Source: Heliopora coerulea
Taxonomy: Eukaryota; Cnidaria; Anthozoa; Scleralcyonacea; Helioporidae
Assembly: GCA_030142905.1 (NCBI GenBank)
Contig: JASJOG010000082.1
Span: 471,001 to 535,000, forward strand
Direction: 5' to 3'
Length of the DNA: 64,000 nucleotides
This document shows positions 24,106-35,310 of this stretch, in pieces; position 1 is the stretch's first letter, and each line of letters starts with the position of its first letter. The notes under the pieces were generated by a model. The model did no database searches. It had not been told where the DNA came from and saw nothing but the letters and a program-made list of their open reading frames with translations. The position numbers and the translations under genes are program-made.

Positions 24106-24747
24106 GCACGGGATTCACTAATCCACGGTGAGTTCATGATTCATGAAGAAGAGCATGCGACTAAGTGACTGGCAGTATCGTAATTAGGATTACCAGAATG
24201 CAGGACAAAAGAAATAAAATCGCGAATGTAAATGTAAAATGTATTCACAACGTATGAGAAACTGGAATGAGATTTTATTTGATGTTGAGAAAATCTGGTG
24301 AAACTGCTCCTAGAACCCTGGACTTTTTTTCTTTGATATGGTTTTTAGCTATTCACCAGTTTAATTATTAGACTTGAATTCCTCCTAAGGGAAATAGAAC
24401 AAATAGTAACGTTACGTAGGAGAGTGAACTGTGTAAACTGTCTAAAGCTCTGGGACCGGTTGTTCAAAGCACGATTAGCGTTGATCTAGATTTATCAATG
24501 AACTTGCTGCTTTGGTTTCGTATTTTGGTTGAACAATCTAGTTCAGATTTGACAACTTGAAACCTTTTTGTACACACCCAATACTTAAAGAAAATTCCAA
24601 CTTTTCTCAACAGAGTGATCAGAATTGCGATGAATTCATTGAAATGAAGAATAAACAGTTGTAATCTGATTTGTTAAATCAATACGTAAATTATTCACTT
24701 CTGATTTATCCACCTGTGTTTGAAAGTCCTATCAAAGCTAAATTTAT

Positions 24748-24792
24748 TATTATTATTATTATTATTATTATCATTATTATTATCATTATTTC
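24748..24792 (-). repeat. (AAT)n tail of the RLE-type LINE
   Basis: An ATT/ATC trinucleotide run on the plus strand. Seen from the minus strand it forms an (AAT)n 3' tail of the LINE fragment that ends here. Confidence 0.7.
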
Positions 24793-25740
24793 CTTTGATA
24801 TCTGTATATACACTCACACAGGTCTCACCCAGAGACCTCAGGCAGGAGATGGCGATGATGTTCATTCTACTCAGCAGTGAAATTTCCCGTACATCATTGT
24901 ATTTGTACGGGAGATTTGTTTCTTATAAAGATAGAGTTCTGCGTGAGATGTGAGCAGTGCTAGTCAGAACGATTTTTTGGATTTCTTTCAAGCACGGTTG
25001 TCCAGGTACTTTATTGATAAAATTTTCGGTTCCTTTGTTTATTACACCTAGTGCCCCTACCACTAATGGTATGATGGTTACTTTCATGCCCCACATCTTT
25101 TGTATTTCTATTTTAAGGTCTTTGTATTTCGATAACTTATATATTTTTACTGCCATATTACAATCAGCTGGTACGGCCATGTCTATCAAGTAGCAGAGCT
25201 TGCCATTTTTGTCTTTTATGACAATATCTGGTCTGTTGGCCTTTATGGTCCTGTCCGTGTGGGTAGAGAAATCCCGAAGAATAGTTATATTCCCTATATC
25301 TGTCACAGGGTCAGGATGATGTTCGTACCAGTTTTTTCCCACTTCTTTTCCATAGTGCTGGCAAATTTTCCAGTGAATGTATTGACTTATCCTGTCATGT
25401 CGTTTTTTGTATTCACTTGGGGCAAGGGTTCGACAGCCCGATACAAGATAATCTATGGTTTCAGAGTAGATATCACAAATTCTGCACTTTGGGTCATTAT
25501 TTGTCTTAGCAATATTTGTCTGATAGTTTTTGCTAGGGAGGCACTGATCTTGGACTCCAAGTATGAGGCCTTCCGTTTCGGCCTTCAATCCCGCACTGCG
25601 GAACCACTGATGGGTGTGTGATTTATTTACATCAGCTTGTTTGGTGCGTGTGGGATATTAGCCATGCAAAGGCTTTTCTTGCCAGCTTGTTCTGAGTTTT
25701 TCTATTGTTGCCTGTTTTGCTTTCGTTTTTAGGATGGTTG
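24793..25740 (-). pseudogene. 5'-truncated RLE-type (R2-superfamily-like) LINE: zinc knuckle and endonuclease
   Basis: The minus-strand frame 24923-25588 encodes CRICDIYSETIDYLVSGC, then RHDRISQYIHWKICQHYG. A restriction-like endonuclease core follows, with RPDIV, LIDMAVP and KYKDLKIEIQKMWG (PD..D..K pattern). The frame extends upstream to about 25740 (RTSWQEKPLHG) through an in-frame stop at the next codon. In the usual knuckle the residue at the Tyr of TIDYLV is His, so the CCHC site is broken. The fragment is C-terminal only, with an untranslated stretch and (AAT)n tail at its 3' end. Non-functional copy. Confidence 0.72.
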
Positions 25741-25918
25741 TGTATACTCCTGGATGTTGTCATAATCTAGGACAATCTCATGCATATGTTTATCACTTTC
25801 TTTTGCTACAGAGTATAGCTTTTCACTTTTTTCATACACAAAAACACATTTCAGCATCCAGTCTTCAGAGTTCTACAAATATGTTTTCAGTCCAATTGTT
25901 GTTGTTGTTTTATAGGAC

Positions 25919-25968
25919 ATTATTATTATTATTATTACAACTCGCACACCACCCAACTAAGGACAGTT

Positions 25969-26000
<32 letters not shown>

Positions 26001-26016
26001 TGTTGTTGTTGTTGTT
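25919..26016. repeat. (ATT)n and (GTT)n simple repeats
   Basis: ATT runs at about 25919-25937 and 25969-25993, with a GTT run to 26016, separated by about 30 bp of unique sequence. Possibly tail debris of LINE insertions. Confidence 0.85.
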
Positions 26017-26166
26017 AAACAGCATTATCGAATATTTTGATACTAAATAAATTAACATATGATTCAAACATCTATCGTAACGTTAAATATTGTCTGCTGT
26101 GTTGGATAGAGTTGTATCATTTTGTATTTTTACGGTCAGTTTAAAATCCTTTATTTAACATCTTAC

Positions 26167-28581
26167 CTACATCGCTTCTGCTTGAATTCATTTCGTAGTT
26201 TCCCCTAAACACAAATTTAAAATATAAAGAAAGGTTTTATGACTATTTATTAGAGAAATGATAAAATAATATCTCGAGAGAGTGGCTTTACAAAGAAAGA
26301 TCTAGGTAGTAAGATTGTATGAATAACTGAAATTAGAAGTACCACAGTCATTTAATAGACCTTTTCTGTATTCGCTCATTCTCCAACGAAACAATGGATA
26401 TACATTGCCCAGGAGCCCAGGAGTGGATGCGGGTAAGGTTTAATATCCATATCTAAATTGCCCTGACTCACTGTGTACAGCGTGAAATTAACTGGTAATT
26501 CATGAGGCACTAATCTTTAATCGTTTAACACCTGAATTTTCTCTTTTGCTTGTTGTTCTCTCTTTGTTTTTGCTTTGTCCATTCATTTGTTCTTTTGTTC
26601 TAGAGGTGTTCTGTATATATAGAAAACTGGGCTTTAAAGGGTTAAAAACTCAAAATGAGGTCCCAAGCAGCAAAGAACTTCCATCGTTTTAATGGCAACC
26701 AGACCACTTGAAAGGGCTTCTGTCTAACCTTGTTCTTCTTCGGTTAATGAAAAATCCAGCAAAGACACCAGTGATAGCCCCAGCGACGAGAATTACACAC
26801 ACAATTATTGTGACTAGCAAAGAATCCTCGTCGGTTTTTGATTTGCTTTTGTTGGTACTGGACGCTACCTGCGAAGTTTTGGAAATCTGTAATGGCAACC
26901 ATAAAAATTATAAAAATGCATGGAGATCATTATCGGACATTCCTGATCAGCAGCTGAGTTGATCTTCTTTACACTTCATATGGTTCGAAAATGAATTGGG
27001 CTGATTAATTATTCAAAATGAAAGAAAAGAAGACTAATGACCGCGCATTAAGGTTGTGCAAATTGTCAATTTAAAAACGCGAATAAGTAATACTAAATTT
27101 GCTTCTACAGTTTGATTAATACACAAAAGTACAGGATGGAGCATGTCATCGAAGGTGTACATTTTGCCCCCCACGTGTGCCCCTCATCAGAGCAATGTAA
27201 GAGTTTTCATCACAGGGTTTTCACGATACACGTTAGGATCGTAAAGCAGCGTAAGCATTGCAGTGTTTCAAGTGGAAGCGTATGACATGAACCACCCAAA
27301 ATACTCCTCCTCCCAACCAGAGTCGTAGTTTCTTTTGTGCCCCCTAACCCCCTCAAAAAATTCTGCACATACCACTGAGGTTTGATATTATATATAATGT
27401 CGTACTGCATATCTGAAGAGTAGACATACTTATTACTAATTTACGGGCTAATAGTTCTTCAAGTAAAGAGGACATAATACAAGGCTCAGAGCTTCTACTA
27501 TTATTGATTGGATAATTCCACTAGGATCACATTACCGATTACGATTTCTACACTGTTCCTCCTCACCTGTATTTTCCAACAGACATCGTATTTCTTCAAA
27601 TCTCCATAAAGAAGGACAGATCAGAATTCGCCGGAGGTTTCAAGAAAAAGAGAGATGTTGCGATCTTTTTATGAAGTTGCATGCATGCTATCGAGCAAAT
27701 TTCATACTTATAAAATCAGTAGAGTAGAAACCCCCCAGTGCTCCAAAACCTAAATAGCAACACAAACCACTGACCACTTACAGAAGTTGGGCTTGATGTT
27801 GATTGAAGAGTAGAATTCGAAGTAATCACAACAGAATCTAGAGAGTTAGATTTTGAAAGTAATACATGACCACTTTAAATGTCATCTTCAAGCGTCACAT
27901 GCTAATCTTTCATCTATGATTATAACACATTATAATCCTAAGTTTCAACTCGAATTCGACAAAAAAAATTTTATTCCTAATTTCAAGTGTGGTTAAATTC
28001 AACTATAATGGAATGCTGTTTGTACGTTCGACACAAGATTTAATGCAACATGAATTCAAGGCCCTGAGGATTGTTTAATTTATTATTTTACTTTGACTGG
28101 TGCTAGAGTTTTTCCTTTGCTGAATAAAATCGTCTGGCATGAGCCATAACAAAATTGTCTGGCGTGAGCGAGAAGAAAATTGTTTCGCGTAATTCAGATC
28201 AAGTTAAATGATTAAGTTCGGCTAAAGCTGACGTTGGCCTTCAAAGGGTTAAGGGCTTTTCAAGATTACGTTCAAATTCAAGGGCTTTTTGAATAAGCTA
28301 GGGTCCAAATTCAATAGCTTTAAAAGCCTGGGAGATTTACTGGCGGTATGCAGTTTATTTCAAAAGACAAAATATCAAAAAGTTGACACGTACGTACTTT
28401 TTGTTACCGATTTCTTGATTAAGATATATAAATAAAGAACATATTACATACCTACAGACTCTTCAGTTGTAAACTGATTACTTTCAGCATTTAAACTTAC
28501 ATGTAGAACACCAGAAGCCTGCCAAGGATGAAGAAGAAAATGTCTTGGACGTTGTATTGCACTATACACCTTTGCGTCATA
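26167..28581 (-). CDS. Gene C: partial third member of the membrane-receptor family
   Basis: Four minus-strand exons can be joined in frame: 28452-28581, 27782-27837, 26729-26886 and possibly an 11-nt microexon at 26167-26177. They encode QFTTEESV, an S/T-rich stalk (SNSTLQSTSSPTS), then a transmembrane helix (SLLVTIIVCVILVAGAITG) and basic NRRRT. Phases (0-1, 1-0, 0-2, 2-1) are those of gene A exons 4 to 7. Sequence similarity outside the helix is weak. No signal peptide, lectin-type or tail exon was found, and the expected tail region holds the RLE-type LINE. It may be incomplete, diverged or a pseudogene. Confidence 0.42.
28120..28252. mobile_element. Fragment of the TTAA/GTCTGGC miniature element family
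   Basis: Contains AATAAAATCGTCTGGC, AAAATTGTCTGGCGTGAGC and the end AAAGGGTTAA at 28243-28252. The left boundary is not clear. Confidence 0.4.
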
Positions 28582-29234
28582 CTACAGAATCAAGTTATGT
28601 TGAAACGCGCTTCATTTTCGGAAAATACTTTACCGACACCAATTGCGAATGTCAACTGTGAGTTTAAAACATTACATTAAAAAATTCACGTTCATTTAAG
28701 AACAACCTTAGGACAATTCGCAGCAGAAGATTTAGGTCGATTCGACTTAACTGGAAACAAATACCCCTAATTTGGCTAAATTTGCAAATAACTCTCTTTT
28801 GGTTTGCTCGGCAGAAATTAACAAGAGACTTATGGTAATAGACAGGTAACAGCACTGAGGCACGCATTCGATACATCAATTATACTATTGCGTTCCCTCT
28901 AACTTAGGATTCTTAAAAATTAATCCATTTCCCAATTCCTTCTTCCCCTCATATCGTCTCCTGCATCTTTTAATACTTTATAATCCGTAATTAAATTCTT
29001 GCAGATTTGAATAAAAAACAATTCGTTCGCGTTATTCTGTTACAAAGGTTTGTCTCCGATGGTAGTAGGCAGGTTTGAATTGCAGATTAAGGTAAACGTT
29101 TCGTCCCCGATCCGCAACTACCAACGTTTAGATCCATAAGACTGAAGATAAACATGAATGTTTCCATATATTTGAATCATGTACAAGATAAGAAACATGG
29201 AAGAGTGCTTTATCTGATATTCAAATAAAGGAAT

Positions 29235-29875
29235 GGGAATTTACGAGGCAAATCAGGGCTTCCACTTCATGCTAGGAAATTGTTTTACTTTTCTTATATC
29301 ATGCCTCAGTTTGACTATTGTGACATAGTATGGGGTGATAGAGCTAACTTAATCTTAATGAAATCCCTCCAAGTGCTTCAAAATAAAATCGCCAAGGAAA
29401 TTTCGGACAGACCGAACTACTCCTCAGCCACTGACGCCCTTACTCACTTATCATGGAAACTACTTGAGTTTAGAAGAAAATTTCACAGATGTATTTTTAT
29501 GTATAAATGTTTAAATAATATGATTGATTGTGATTTTGATGTTACTCTTAACAATACCATTCATAGTTATAACACTAGAAATAAATCTAATGTTCGTAAA
29601 CCTAAAGTTAAGCATCGTTGGAGACATTGGACATGTGTGTCACGTGCTTCCGATGACTGGAATGATATTGATATGGCTGTTCGTCGCATTGATAATTTTA
29701 ATAGTTTTAAACAAATCTTAGTAACTATTTTGTAAATAGTATTATATATATTTTTAATCTGTTTTGTTTTTAAATTTTTTCTTGTAAACTTTAATTTTTA
29801 TGAGGACCCTGATGAAAAACACCTTTGGTGATTCAGGTTTCCCTATTAAAGATCATTATTATTATTATTATTTTT
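29235..29875 (+). pseudogene. 5'-truncated LINE, C-terminal RT domain, with (ATT)n tail
   Basis: The open frame, entered before 29280 and ending at 29735, reads LPLHARKLFYFSYIMPQFDY, then CDIVWGD, and ends SFKQILVTIL. This is the C-terminal part of CR1/L2/jockey-type LINE reverse transcriptases. The non-coding tail contains CTGATGAAAAACACC and ends in ATT repeats at 29853-29873. The 5' part, including the catalytic motifs, is absent, as expected from incomplete reverse transcription. Confidence 0.7.
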
Positions 29876-31860
29876 CCACTAAGTTCGCGGTGTTCAAGTA
29901 AAGGAAGAATCATTCGTTAGTGTGTCTGACCTAGTTTCTCTTATAAATTTGCATTTTAGCCGAAAGTTAGGTTGAAATTTATTTGATAAATGGTCCAACA
30001 TTCCAAACCACTGCCTCGCTACTGATTACTTTTGTGATCATCTTATGCCCGACTGAATTTACTTAATAAATTATTCATTACTAATTAGTTCAAGAAAAGT
30101 AACTTACTATATTTGTGTCCTTGTTGCATCAGATAAACCAGCTCCCCCCCTTTTCGGCTCGAGTTTGTACACTTATAATACGGGTGTTCGTAGTGTACAT
30201 AGTCTTCACAATACTACGTAGAAAGATGTGTACTCGGAACTCAAAACACTGAGTAATATCGAAATTCGAACAGTTGTTGACCATAAATGTGACACTTCCG
30301 CGATAAAATCAGGACTGGCAACGAAACGTTAGTTAAATTAAAAAATATTTTTCAATAACTCATGTCTGGATTATTATGGGTTTATTCAAAATTATATGCT
30401 GGGCTTTGATATTCCTAACAAGATTGCACTTTCCGCCTGCTTCTTCAATTGCCACTATATTGACAGATCTCATTTGAAAGCTGCTGAAGAACTCACCGTT
30501 CATCTGACGACGTGAAGTCAATAATTTCATCCAGTTGGAGATTATTACTCAAGGCTTTCGGTAAAATCTAAAAACTCCTTATCTCGTACATAATTATCAC
30601 CCAATGCAAAAGCTTCTCTACCAATGGCGGTCAATTGGCGTACCAATCATCACATTTGCATTCAATAAATGAATAACCTGGCCTCGCACCATTCAGCGTT
30701 TCTTAAAGTTTATAGGTCTGTTACAAGCAGCATCCCACTACGCCATTAGTATCTATTTAAATAAACGTCAAGGTACGTCTATTTAACCAATCTTCTACCA
30801 AGCTACCCACGGTTTCGACTTCGTCAGAGTTTTGCTGACATTTTAATGCATTTACTGTATCTATGCCGTAAGTAGAGAGAACAGCACACTATTCTAAGTG
30901 AAAATCATGACGAACCACCACGATTTATGGAAAAAAAAAGTAAAGTTATTTAAACACAAGTATAAAAATAGACCAAAGCTTATTTCTGGCATGAAAAGCG
31001 ACGTAAAAGCCACTTAATTCCACATAACTGTGGAGGATGTACGTGGTTTAGAAGCTGTACTTCTGACGGGCTCGGTTTGTTCTCTTTACAACTCGACAGC
31101 CATTGACGCCAGGTTTAAAATCCATCAAGCGCACTGGTGCAACACGTACAGCATCAAGGTGAATAATATCTGTAAAAAAATACACACAGAAGAGATAATC
31201 AATATCACTTCAGAAAAGATCATTGACTTAGAAAGGATACATAGGCGTGATCGAGGAAGATGTTCAAGCTAGGGAACTAGAAAAGGTTTCATCCAAGACA
31301 GGGATGAAACTCGTAACCTTCTGATAGCAGGTGAGATGCCCCAAGAAGAGAACTGCATAAACTCAGATAGTAGAGCAGTTATGTTCGTGAAATAGTTCAG
31401 GATAGGTAATTACTACCACGATATCCAAGTACATAAGAATGTCTTTAACGAAAACACGCATTACAGACATTCAGACGTTCTCGTATACGTACATATTGTA
31501 GTAGAAGTGTCAGCTACCAAAACTACTTAACAAATAAAACCTTAACTACACCGGGAGGGGTTTTATTTGTGAAATAGTTTTCGTGTGCAAAGTAGTTTGC
31601 AAAATACGAACCAAGTAGCTCAAAGGGTTGATCACCTCAACGGCTATCAGATTCTAAAACTTTTTCCTGAGGATCATAGGTTGAAGAACTTCCTAAATTG
31701 AATTTCTAACCCGACTGACTATATTCCTCAACTTTAACAAATCAAAGAAGGTCGGTTTTATGTGTATCGGGGTTGAATTTCGAACTAAATAGGATGGAGT
31801 AATGTTATGCCCTTCCGCAAAAATTTTGCAAACTATACTCACTGACAATTCAAGTTTTGA

Positions 31861-34800
31861 TCAAATTATAGTCTTTGAAGGTGAGACTAAAACAGCCAAC
31901 GTCAATTACCTAATATTCAAAATATTGAAGTCTTTTGCTTTTGTCTACGGGAAGCGGCATAGTTAATGGAAACATATTTGTAAAAAAATGCTAACAAACT
32001 TACCAAAATTCAAACTGTGGCAAAAAATACTACGTGTGCAACGATTATCACGTTTATTGCTAGAAAATTTCATAGCTCCGTCAACAGATTTTGGCTGGTT
32101 AGGTACGGGACAATCTATGCTCTTTAAGTGATCAAGCTGTAAAAACAAAATACAACCGTAACCTACGGTTAAATAAAGTACACGTACAGTTACATGTCAG
32201 TAAAAATCAGGTTGGAAAAGAGGTGATACAAGGCAAGGCGAAAGGAAGAGAGACTTGGTAAGGTGAAAATAAGGCACCGTAAGGTACGGCATGGACCGTT
32301 AAGATAAGGTAAGGTAAGGTAAGGTAAGGTAAGGTAAGGTAAGGTAAGGTAAGGTAAGGTAAGGTAAGGTAAGGTAAGGTAAGGTAAGGTAAGATAAGGT
32401 AAGGTAAGGGGAAGGGAAGGGAAGGGAAGGTGAGATGAGGTGAGGTGAGGTGAGGTGAGGTGAGATGAGGTGAGGTGAGGTGATGTAGGGTGAGGTGAGG
32501 TAAGGGAAGGTAAGGTGAGGTGAGGTGAGGTAAGGTGAGGTGAGGTAAGATGAGGTGAGGTGACGTGAGGTAAAATTAGGTAGGATAAGGTACGGTACGG
32601 CACGGTATTGTGCATGCCTTGTTGCAGCTTATGATTTGGCATCCCATGGCACACTGACATAATATGGTATACGTTAATATGATGAGGTATTCCACACTGA
32701 CTTACCTTTGAGGTAATGGTAACGGTTGAGGGAAGTCAATGGAAGGTCTATTTTTATACATTGTATTCTATTTATGAGGACTTTATTGCCCATCGAAAGG
32801 AATAAAACAAGCCATCTTAAAGTCTGCACCTACCTCATCGTCTTCAGATAAATCATAATCCTTCACCACTTTTTCAAGATTACCGTCCTTTAAATGGGGA
32901 AATGCTATTCCCAATTCTGTATAATTAAAAAAAAATAATAATAATAAATGCAATACAATGAATACACCTAACTTTTTATCTAGACCTTCAACACACAAAA
33001 AGAACAATCTAGTCCAACAAGCTAAGTGAAAATGTGTAAACAGTCAACTTAACAAAAAGATCCTTACAAATGAGGAAGTAGTTGGAAATTGAAATACCAC
33101 AGGAAAAGGAAACATACTATTGAATTCCTTCTTAGGCAAAATGACGTACTTCCTAACATCCAAACGACTTAACTCCTCTGTCGATCCATCATGAAGTAGG
33201 TTAGAAGAAAGCACAGCAAGACGGCCATGAAGAAATTCCTTACTTTTGAAAAGTCTAGAAAAAGAAATATTGAACTCATGTTGTACTTCTCAAACTGCTC
33301 ACAAAATATTCTTACTTCACGAAATCAGGTGAAAAATATGAAATAACCAAGAGGAATAACCTTATACCAGGGCGAACCGAGGATTTATGAACGGTGCGGT
33401 AAAACTTCGAAATTAAAGCGATGGGGTACGCCGAGGGGCGTGACTTGTCAATGGGAGTCTGGGGAGCATTGTCTACCGGGAAATTTAGAAATTTTAAAGT
33501 GTTTATGAAGTGAAAAAAATAAATTTCAAAGAAACTCCTTTTGAGATATCACCATTAATTTAATATGCAACTAAAAACTTGCAGTCATCAGAATGTATAA
33601 TGAGTTACCAGAGAAATCATGAATATCTCTGAGATTATTAAAATAAATCACTAAGAACGGTTAAGTATAGTGTCATGGGACAAACACACACCCCACATGT
33701 ACCGTTTCAAGTCGATTTTGACCAATAATTTCAACATTACGAATTTTACAACCAGTAACTAGGCAATGTGACTTATGCAACTCTGTTATATGCATATCAA
33801 ACGAGTTTCAATATCTCATGTACCACATGAGTAATAAGAAAGCTGGAAAGGCCAAAATTTAAAAAGTTCTTTAGAATAAAATAGACACTTCATAGTGGTA
33901 ATATTATAGAAAAATACTTTTCTTGATTTTGGCAGTCATTGGAGTCTTTATTTATACTGGATAACAAAATAGTTAGCTAAGCTGTTCTCCCTAGAGGTCC
34001 AGCAAGGGCCACTGCTCATGGTTTCAGTGTTGCTACAGGAGGAAACTGGCATATTTTGACAGTCAAAGAGTAGAGTCAAACTGGACAACAATTTTCTTAA
34101 ATATAACAAGGTAACTTTAACCAAATAACTGCATGGAGCCAGAATCAAACCCTAGTCACAATGGTGAGAGACACTGCACTACTACCATGCTACCAGCACT
34201 CCTTGAATATGTACAAACCCTTTTGAAACCTACAAATAAATTTCAAACATTAGATACCTTCTAACATCATCACTTTCACCGTTTTCTGCAAACACATATT
34301 CTGCCTTGTGAGGATTGTTCTCAATTATGCCTCCCAGCTGAACTAAACAATATGAGAGTTATCAACAAACAAAAAAAAATTTCAAAATCATAGTATCTCA
34401 AAACCTGATGTCGACACAGTGTTCACAATACTTTTCCCTCTCCAAAGGGTGTTACAGTGTCGAGTTTCATCACAGACTTTGCAAATTACAGCTGTTACTT
34501 CCTTTTTAGTAAATGTTACACCAGATAAGTCTCACACATTTGTAGCTCAACAAAATACAGAAGCAAGGCAAAAGCAAAATGTGACAATAATTTATTGCAA
34601 TGAGCCTAGCTGCTTTTTATTGCCAAAAGCATTGCCAAAAGAGGGAAGCAGCTAGAGAGGGATATTAAACTGTTTTTTTGTGCTATTCAGTGGTGCCAGA
34701 TATTGGGAAGAAGTGACCTAAAAATTGCCTGGTGTACTGTAACTGCATTTTCACATGAGGACTGCTTCATTACAATAACAGGGTTTTAATTAAAATAATT

Positions 34801-35271
34801 AAGTGTGCATAAAGGGTGAGATGAAAATTTAAAAATTTGCAACAGCTCCAGCATACCATGCTAGCATGAAGCTAGTTGCAGCTAGCCCATAATTTAATCA
34901 TCAGCCAGAAACAGCAGCTATTAAATTTATCAAACATTGATTCTTGTTGGGAATGACAACTACTATACTTTCATTTGAAACTTAAGTAACAATAAAAATT
35001 AAGTAAATAAATTAATAAGAAGGTCAAAATATATGAGTCTCTTGACAGTTCACTCATTTTCTTAATGTAGCTGAAAAACTAATGCAAACAATCATTTGTG
35101 TCATGACATGAAGAAATTTTCCTACAGCAAACAATTTTTGAACCTTTATAATTTTTGAAACAGCACTAATTTGAGACTACTCATCAGATAAATGTTCATC
35201 TCAAAAGAAAGGACTTTTCAGGAATAATACAATGCCAGTGGAGTATTGACAAAACTGTTAAACTTTCAAAG

Positions 35272-35310
<39 letters not shown>

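Noticed and set aside
30812..30827. CTGACGA...GAAAC on the minus strand as a hammerhead
   Set aside because: Only three bases between the boxes; no room for stem II. Probably a retroelement 3' end remnant.
32190..32660. 156-codon minus-strand ORF rich in TLPY and SPHLT
   Set aside because: Translation of the AAGGT/GAGGT simple repeat; it overlaps an intron of gene D.
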